The notes below the pieces were generated by a model that worked only from the letters and a program-made list of their open reading frames with translations, did no database searches and was not told the origin of the DNA. This document shows positions 57,483 to 64,000 of a stretch of 64,000 bases of DNA, one piece after another. The stretch spans positions 120,288,989-120,352,988 of the forward strand of contig CM062815.1 in the NCBI GenBank assembly GCA_031772625.1, read 5' to 3'. Position 1 is the stretch's first letter. The number at the start of each line of letters is the position of its first letter. Source of the stretch: Pinus tabuliformis. Taxonomy: Eukaryota; Streptophyta; Pinopsida; Pinales; Pinaceae. The position numbers and the translations under genes are program-made.

Positions 57483-59620
57483 GTTAGGCCCCAGAAATTT
57501 CATGTTTAATTCACATTATCACCCTATGATTACTCATTGTTTTCATTGTTATTACTATCATTTTGCATAATGTTGGGCTAGTAGCTTAAACTTGGAGCAT
57601 GATCACATAAGTGTTCATTATTTAACCTATTTCCTTTATTTCAATAAGATTTGCATCAAAATGATTATTGATGATGGTGTCTGTATCATTTTAGGAATGC
57701 GTATGAAATAACTATCAAAGATACACATGCATCAACAATTAATTGCACTTAGTTTTGTTCCTGCACCAACACTCCTACACTAGCATTCCTGCACTAGAGA
57801 GCAACCAATTTGGGGCTTCGACATTTCAGCACGCTTCCGAGGAAAACCGAGGAAGGTTATTGTCCAAAATGATGTTCTAACACCTTCCCATGAGTTAGGT
57901 TGCACCCAGGTCGCACATGTGGGTCTTTAGAATAAAATCAACAAATTTGTTCAAAATTTGCACAGTTTTCAAACTACCAAGTTTGACCTCAATTTACGTG
58001 CAATTGGAGGTGAATCTATAAAATCTGAGCAAACGGATTTTTTAGAAATATAAAAAATTATCTATAACCAAAACCATTTCTCAAGATTCATTTTTTTTCA
58101 AAAGTTACACGCGGGTCTTTAAGGCAGTTTCATAAAAAAAACACTCTTTTTCCATAATTCTAGAATATTGTAAAAAAGGCCAAACAACCAACTTTGGGAA
58201 CGCTTTCAGAGGATATGGAGTTGAACAAGACAAATCTAAGAGAGTTTTTTGTTGAAAATGTGACAAATTATGTTCCCTTCAATTTGTTTTCCAAAATTAT
58301 CCGTGTTTAGGAATATATGGCAATATCTTTGAGGCCAATTTGTTAGAAATATGCAATTTTCCAGAATTAAGGAAAATGACCGTTAGAGTCAAAATTCGCC
58401 CTATAAATTTTATAAATGGCTTAGACATGGTTTGCGTGAAGAGAGGAGATGTTAGTATAGCTTCATATTTCTGGTCTGGAGTTGGAGCATATGGCTTGGG
58501 ATGTAAAGAACTAATTCAATTTTAATAACAGGCTTCTAATGCCAGGTTTCTTTCTCCAAATCTATTGTTTTTAAATATCATTTTTGTTCTATAATTTGAT
58601 TTAATTTTAAGAGAGTAATAGATGGATGGTTTGGGCCCAACCAACCAAGCTCAATATCCCTCACTTTAGATTAGTTTCCAATCATTAGAAATTAACAAAA
58701 GTTGCCTTGAATGATGATTTTTCGTGTATGAATACTTTCTTTTATATACTTACATGACTCAAAACATCCAAAGATTGTTTCCTTTTAGATTGGAGTAATG
58801 ATCTCATCATGAATTTTTAAGGACTGTGTTAATAAAGCATGAAGGATGCTTGAATGCGAATTTTGAAACCAATTTTATTTAAATTTTATAATCTTGCATT
58901 TCGTACTTATAAAGAGTTATTATGTACTTAGACAAGTTTTGTAATATCATGTTTTATATGAATGTCCAGTGATAATATGACGAGATGTTAACGGTTGTGG
59001 CTTAGTTAGAGCTGAAGTATGGTTGGATTGAGAGTTGTAGGTTAATGCTTTTCATGGAATAGGCTTCCTAAGTTTATTTGTTGTAGTTTTAAATTAGAAT
59101 AAACTTTTGAATTTTAGTATGTGAGAACATTAATTTGAAGTTTTTAGTCTCCTCGGAGTTTGAGAATTGAATGTTAGGAAAGATAAAAGACTAGTTTGAA
59201 TTCTTGTTGGCTTGCATCCTGGGACTTAGACTTAGTGATTAGATTTGGTTTTGTTGGATTGTTTATTTTCCTTAAGTTTAGAATCACTTGAATTAGAATT
59301 AATTTTGTTTAAGATTGAAATTAGAATAATCTTGATATTGAATGATAATCAGTTTTGTTTGATTTCAAATTTCTAAAGTTTATTGTTTGAATTGTAGTTA
59401 AGTTTTACTTGCATTGAGATTAAGTTTGATTGATTTACTTTACTTAGATTGAGATTAAAATTGTTTATTTGCATTCTATACTTAATTCAAAAATAGGAAT
59501 TTGATGTTAATTTAGGTTAGATGCTATGATCCTACATTACCTAAGCTTGTGCCTCTAAGTCATACGACCCCAGATTGATATTTTAATGTTGGAATTATAA
59601 AACATATAATTTCCCCAGCA
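57483..59620 (+). repeat. 3' LTR of element D
   Basis: 2138 bp from GTTAGGCCCC to TTCCCCAGCA. It is uninterrupted and shows what the 5' LTR looked like before element B entered it at the position equivalent to GATCC or GATCT near 59530. The TSD copy AAGAC follows at 59621-59625. Confidence 0.93.
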
Positions 59621-59992
59621 AAGACTATATCAAGGCAGCGCATAGCTGAAGTAGAGTGAAAAGTCCAGACCAGTGGCATGTCTCCATCCACATCTTCTGA
59701 TAAGAGAGGGATGGGATCGGAATCTATAGAAGCAACTATAGATTGTACTCAATTTCTGCTATAGATATAGGGTATTCCATTCCACTTACGTTCCCTCCCT
59801 CTAATGTGGCGGTAGAGGGGAGTAAGGGCTAAGGATTAGAAAAATAATTGGTTTTGAAAGAACCTCTTCGAGGAGTGATCTTGGAAGATCAAATAGAATT
59901 AATATGAGCAATAGGAGAAGGAAGATCAAAAGTGCCCATCAATGAGGAATACATTCCAATGCCCAAATTCTCCATAGGCTGCTTGGTATGCT

Positions 59993-62700
59993 TCACCAAG
60001 GGACGCTAGAATCAGAATATGTGTTGGGATCATTAGGAGAATAAGCCATTTGATCAATCATAGAATCCATTGCATAAACCAAATTTCGACCCAATAATAG
60101 ATTATAATCCAAATTGGCATCAACTATTTCCACCTTGGCATTGATAACCTTACCCACAACACAGACGGGAAAGGCTGGAAGAATTCCATGAGGTCTATGA
60201 GAATGACCATCGAATGCGGTAAGTAGTGTAGGACAAGGAACAACCTCTGAAGATCCAATAGCCTTCCAAAATGACATCGACATAACACATGTGGAAGCCC
60301 CTTCATCAACTACAATTCGAAAGATATTCATTTTCCGATATGTAGATTTAATCTGGAAAGCCATGTGATGAGGGAGTCTCTTCTTATAATTTGCCATATC
60401 AAATGTTATAAAAAGAGAGTCTTTTGAATACATTTCTATAATCAAAGTGACCAACACACTCCTTTGTGCATGACACGATTGGAGTACCTCTAACGGTGAC
60501 ATCGCACAAGGGATTTAAGCCAGATCTTCACTAATAGATTAGTTTTGGGAAGCCCTAGTATTAGGATTAATAGTAGAAATTTTTGTAGATCCTTTCGACA
60601 TCTGATCTATACTCTTAACTACAGTCCTCTCAATATGGAGTGGCTCTAGAATATTGGAAGTAATCTTAGCCTTATAAGGTTTTGGTTCACCATAATCATG
60701 TGATCTTGTAGCAACATCAACATGGGATCTTACCATATAGACATTCGATGTAGATTCCCCTTCCTAGTTTCCCCCTATGGGGGTTCTAGTACCAACATTA
60801 GTGCTAACAAACATTTGCTACCCTTGGGGAAAAGGGTTAGTCAACACAGCCTAGGAACTCGAAGAACCCTGCTAAGCTAACAACCATTGAGAATTTTGAA
60901 TCTTAGGGAAAACATGGGTAAGATGATCCCCACTGCATAACTTTCATGTGAACTTTACTTTATTTTTTGATTCCTTCTTTCCCTCTCCAATATCATTATT
61001 GGATCTATTCACATTACCTTTCCCAACCTTATCTTTCTTCTTACCACATCCCTTCTTCTTCCCATTGGATTGTTGGTATCCTCTGGGGTACGAAGATTGG
61101 ACAACACTAATTGTTGAAGGTTGGGAAGGCATAGGCACTGATGGTGATGTCTAAGATGGAGAAGAAGATCGTAAATATAACTACTGCAATTGATTTAGCA
61201 CGTTATCCATGCTACTATTGATCGATCCTACAATTCCGTCAACATGGGGTACCGGCTTGGGTTTGGTTAGATCGATCTTTGATCGAGGAGCATCAGGTAA
61301 AATCTTATAGATGACTCCAGAATGATAATATATAAGTTCTAACTGTTGGGCTCTGAAAATGGCCTAGTCTTCAGTGAACACTCTAGAGAGCGACACATCC
61401 TTAGAAATTTCTGGCTGTAAAGGTTTTAAAAACCATTCAAGAAGGAACTCATTAGGGATATAGGCCTTAATGATCCTCTTCCTTCTACGCCATGCTTAGA
61501 TGTGGTTAGAAATATGAGTTTCTTTGTCTTGTTGGAAACTAGCTAAAATCTCAGTTCCAGCATCATATCAGACAAGCAACTGGAAATGGTTTAAAAACAT
61601 AGTAGCCAGCTCACCAAACGTAGAAAAGGTACCCCCTCTTATCTCAATATACCATTTTGCAGTGTTTCCAGTTAGGGTGCATTGGAATAATCTCAACCTA
61701 ATTGAATCGTTGACCAAGGACTTCAATGAACATCATAAGTGGAACGTGGTTATATAATTTACAGGATCTTCCTTAGACTTCCCTTCAAATTTATGAATAT
61801 TAGATGGAAGTTTGGTGGGAACCGGAGGCTCAGACAGATTGTATCGGATCAGATCGTTCATCAACTTTTAAATTTCTAGCAAGTTTAAGGTTACTAGGAA
61901 TTGTAAGCATGGACAAGCCAAAGAATTCCACCCACCAGGAGTAGAATTTCTGATATTATGAAAAGAGTATCCTGGATTTGAAGAGGAACCAAGTTTCCAT
62001 GGATTTCTCGCAGAAGGAACCAAACCATAAGGAAATCCTTGTGGCCTGGAAGTATTCAGAGGGTATCCACCCCTTGTCATAGGGTTACCACACATATGAT
62101 AGTTTCCACCTGGCGAGATATTGAAAGAAGGAGATAACCCCTGATAAGGATTCCATGCACCAGCTAACAAAGGAAAGACTTGTGAGGTTTTGATGGGAGG
62201 GATGGCCATACTCCCCTACTGACCAAATAAATGGGATGAATTCCTAGCCCCTAAACTACTTACGGAAGGATTTGGCCATCCTTGAGCTCCTTGGAAAGGA
62301 TTAACATTCTGAGCCTATCCCAAGTTCAATGACAGATTGGAAGGAGGGATATGACCACTTCCAAAAGAAAAACCCTAAAAGGATGTTGAACCACTTGGCA
62401 TAGAATTCATAGATGTGGAAAAAATAGATGGAAAGGTTGAGGGAACTAAGGGAATCCCACTAGGTGGCATATCGAAAGGATATGTACCAGTGAAAGAAGC
62501 GAAAGGTTGGTTGCCCCCACTCGGAATGAAATGGTTACACCACTAACATTGGCCATCTGGAAAAAAGAAGGAGAGTGAATAGGGCTTGTTGGCCTATGAG
62601 TTAGGGTACCCACGTATGATACAACATATGAAATATGAGAAGGAAGGGGTGTTGAAGGAGTCACGGGGGACTCATGAAAATCCTCAATATCAATCTCATC
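59993..62700 (-). pseudogene. Element G: gag and protease of Tat-like gypsy
   Basis: Read leftwards. A Pro/Gly-rich N-terminal part (62664 to 61868) is followed by a Gag domain at about 61870-61180 (KFEGKSKEDPVNYI, TGNTAKWYIEIRGGTFSTFGELA, LEWFLKPLQPE), then a basic KKK-rich stretch and a knuckle-like LCSGDHLTHVFPK near 60920. The aspartic protease frame (60502-59993) has VDEGAST as active site and NLDYNLLLGRNLVYAM later. Stops interrupt gag several times, while the protease is open over 169 codons. The frame leads on through 59992-59621, is interrupted by element D, and the RT continues at 36230 and leftwards. The 5' LTR would be right of the window. Confidence 0.8.
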
Positions 62701-64000
62701 TTCTAATTAGAAGAGAACCCTAGAAAGGACCGAAGCGTTTCCGTCCAAATTACGAACCACACTAGGTTCACCCTATGAAATAAGAGCCCCTAAAGCTGGA
62801 TTAATCTATGATGTTTCAGCTACTACTGGTTGAAAATCACCAATAGAACTACTCATATGCCTTCTAGATGAAGGCTCAGCACTTGTAGGTGAAAGCCCAC
62901 GAAGCATCCTAAGCCTATGAACCTGTCGATCAACCACTTTTAAATGTTAAGAGAAATTTTTAAAGACTCAAAAATAAAAACTTAGGGCAATCTAAGAGCA
63001 GAGAGCACTCACTAAAAAAATCCCTAAAGATACAACCAAACAAACAACTTCCAGGTATTTCTGCACTGGGTGATTAGAACTGGACACCAAAATACAAGAA
63101 AGTGAAGATAAGGCACTTCCAAAGATAGTTTGGGATATTGCGGCCCAAGCCTACCAGTGAAGGTATCATAAACAATTACGTTGACCTCCAGAAAATAGCC
63201 TTTGCTAGTGCAAGTACCCACGCTTCACAAGGGCACCCTTCAGAACTACTATGAAAGTGATACATCATTTGTCTCAGGTACCACGGGTATTCCCACCCCC
63301 GCAATTACCTATGTGGTCCTTAGGATAGGAAACTAAGGTTACAAGTTCATAATTAGAAACCAAGTGAAACGGTCATGGGCACGGGATCCAACAAGTAGGA
63401 GAGGGGGTACCTCTCTTTCCCTATCTTCAGTCATCCTCGTGCTTAACTCATGTGTTAGAAGAGATTTCCTGGACAACTTAACGAGATTGGATTTTGCACT
63501 CTTTAATCAACTTCTATGTTTCAGTTTAGAGTGGCCTTGGAGAGTTTACTCTCCACACACCTATTCCAAGGCCCTAAATGTCCTAGACTAGTTGATGTAT
63601 CTATGACAAAAATAAAAGTCTAGTTCATTTTAATTAAGCGCTTATTTTAAGTGGTTGTTTTTTAAGTCAAGGGTAGCGGAAGTGAAACATATGATGTTTT
63701 GACACAAAATAAATCAATATAAAACTAGGCTACATGCGATATGCAACTTCTTTTTCTTTGATGAAAAGTGATCTCTACAGGGTTCTACGAGAAACCTATG
63801 AAAGAAAAAATTTCTCTTTTAAACACGCTCACACATTCATCATTTATCTAAAGAGACTAAAAGAAATGCCTAGAATGTAAACTACCTAATGCATACTAGA
63901 ATTCCTAAGTGAAAGATTCTATGGAATGCCCTAAACAAACAAATGTGCTCTTTAATATCCTAAAGTCAAAATTTGACCAAACAAGGAGAAACAAACATCC
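62701..64000 (-). other. Likely 5' leader of element G
   Basis: No coding sequence that I recognise. By position it should be the untranslated leader of the minus-strand gypsy element whose gag begins near 62700. I did not find a primer-binding site before the window ends. Confidence 0.35.

Larger units (their letters stand above)
36231..59620 (+). mobile_element. Element D: non-autonomous gypsy with 2.1-kb LTRs
   Basis: Without the nested insertion, D is 7675 bp: a 5' LTR (36231-38279 plus 53995-54082, 2137 bp), an interior of 3400 bp and a 3' LTR of 2138 bp. The TSD AAGAC lies at 36226-36230 and 59621-59625. The LTRs start GTTAGGCCCC, not with the usual TG, and end CCAACA or CCAGCA. The PBS is of the Athila type. 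The interior has a gag-like frame but no protease, RT or integrase, so the element would need enzymes from another copy. It is inserted in element G between the protease and RT. Confidence 0.88.

Overview
This window is plant nuclear DNA made almost entirely of retrotransposons. It is AT-rich and gene-poor, and I see no intact host gene. The recognisable families are Ty3/gypsy chromovirus, Tat/Athila-like gypsy and Ty1/copia, all of plant type. The density of nested elements and the style of the gag-protease remnants suggest a large-genome seed plant, possibly a conifer. That is inference, because nothing here identifies the species.

Region by region. 1-4629 is the 5' part of an old gypsy element on the minus strand: a gag-protease frame with stops, a long leader, a primer-binding site at 3521-3539 and a candidate LTR to its right. 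4631-8431 and 16596-19988 are two diverged direct repeats of 3.8 and 3.4 kb. They may be the long LTRs of a large non-autonomous element. The 8 kb between them has no pol gene but holds a 74-bp-arm inverted repeat, a two-exon relic of a PBS1-like kinase and a separate LTR-like unit. 19949-26600 is AT-rich DNA with local duplications. 26604-28229 is a decayed spliced gene, possibly of the plant-mobile-domain type, with its TATA box and both introns still visible.

28412-62700 is a nest. The outermost layer is an old minus-strand Tat-like gypsy element (called G here). Its coding order gag, protease, RT, RNase H is read leftwards from 62700 to 28412. It is split by two insertions. Element A (29032-34859, TSD GTAAA) is a chromovirus on the plus strand. 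Element D (36231-59620, TSD AAGAC) is a non-autonomous element with 2.14-kb LTRs and an Athila-type PBS. The 5' LTR of D is split by element B (38280-53989, TSD GATCT), a second copy of the A family on the minus strand. B in turn holds a Ty1/copia element (42026-50704, minus strand) with an uninterrupted 1620-residue Gag-Pol. This copia has become an LTR-internal-LTR-partial internal concatemer. The second internal copy is cut at 53484 and joined by a 4-bp microhomology to the leader of B, with loss of B's gag.

By my eye counts the LTR pairs diverge by about 8% or more (D), 2.7% (A), 0.6% (B) and 0.3-0.4% (copia), which matches the nesting order. The most unusual signal is a motif in the copia LTR and 3' region: 8-bp half-sites flanking 18-nt spacers around 14-bp palindromes, arranged as TATACGCT-N18-AGCGTGTACACGCT-N18-AGCGTATA and repeated in several blocks. 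I know of no described counterpart.
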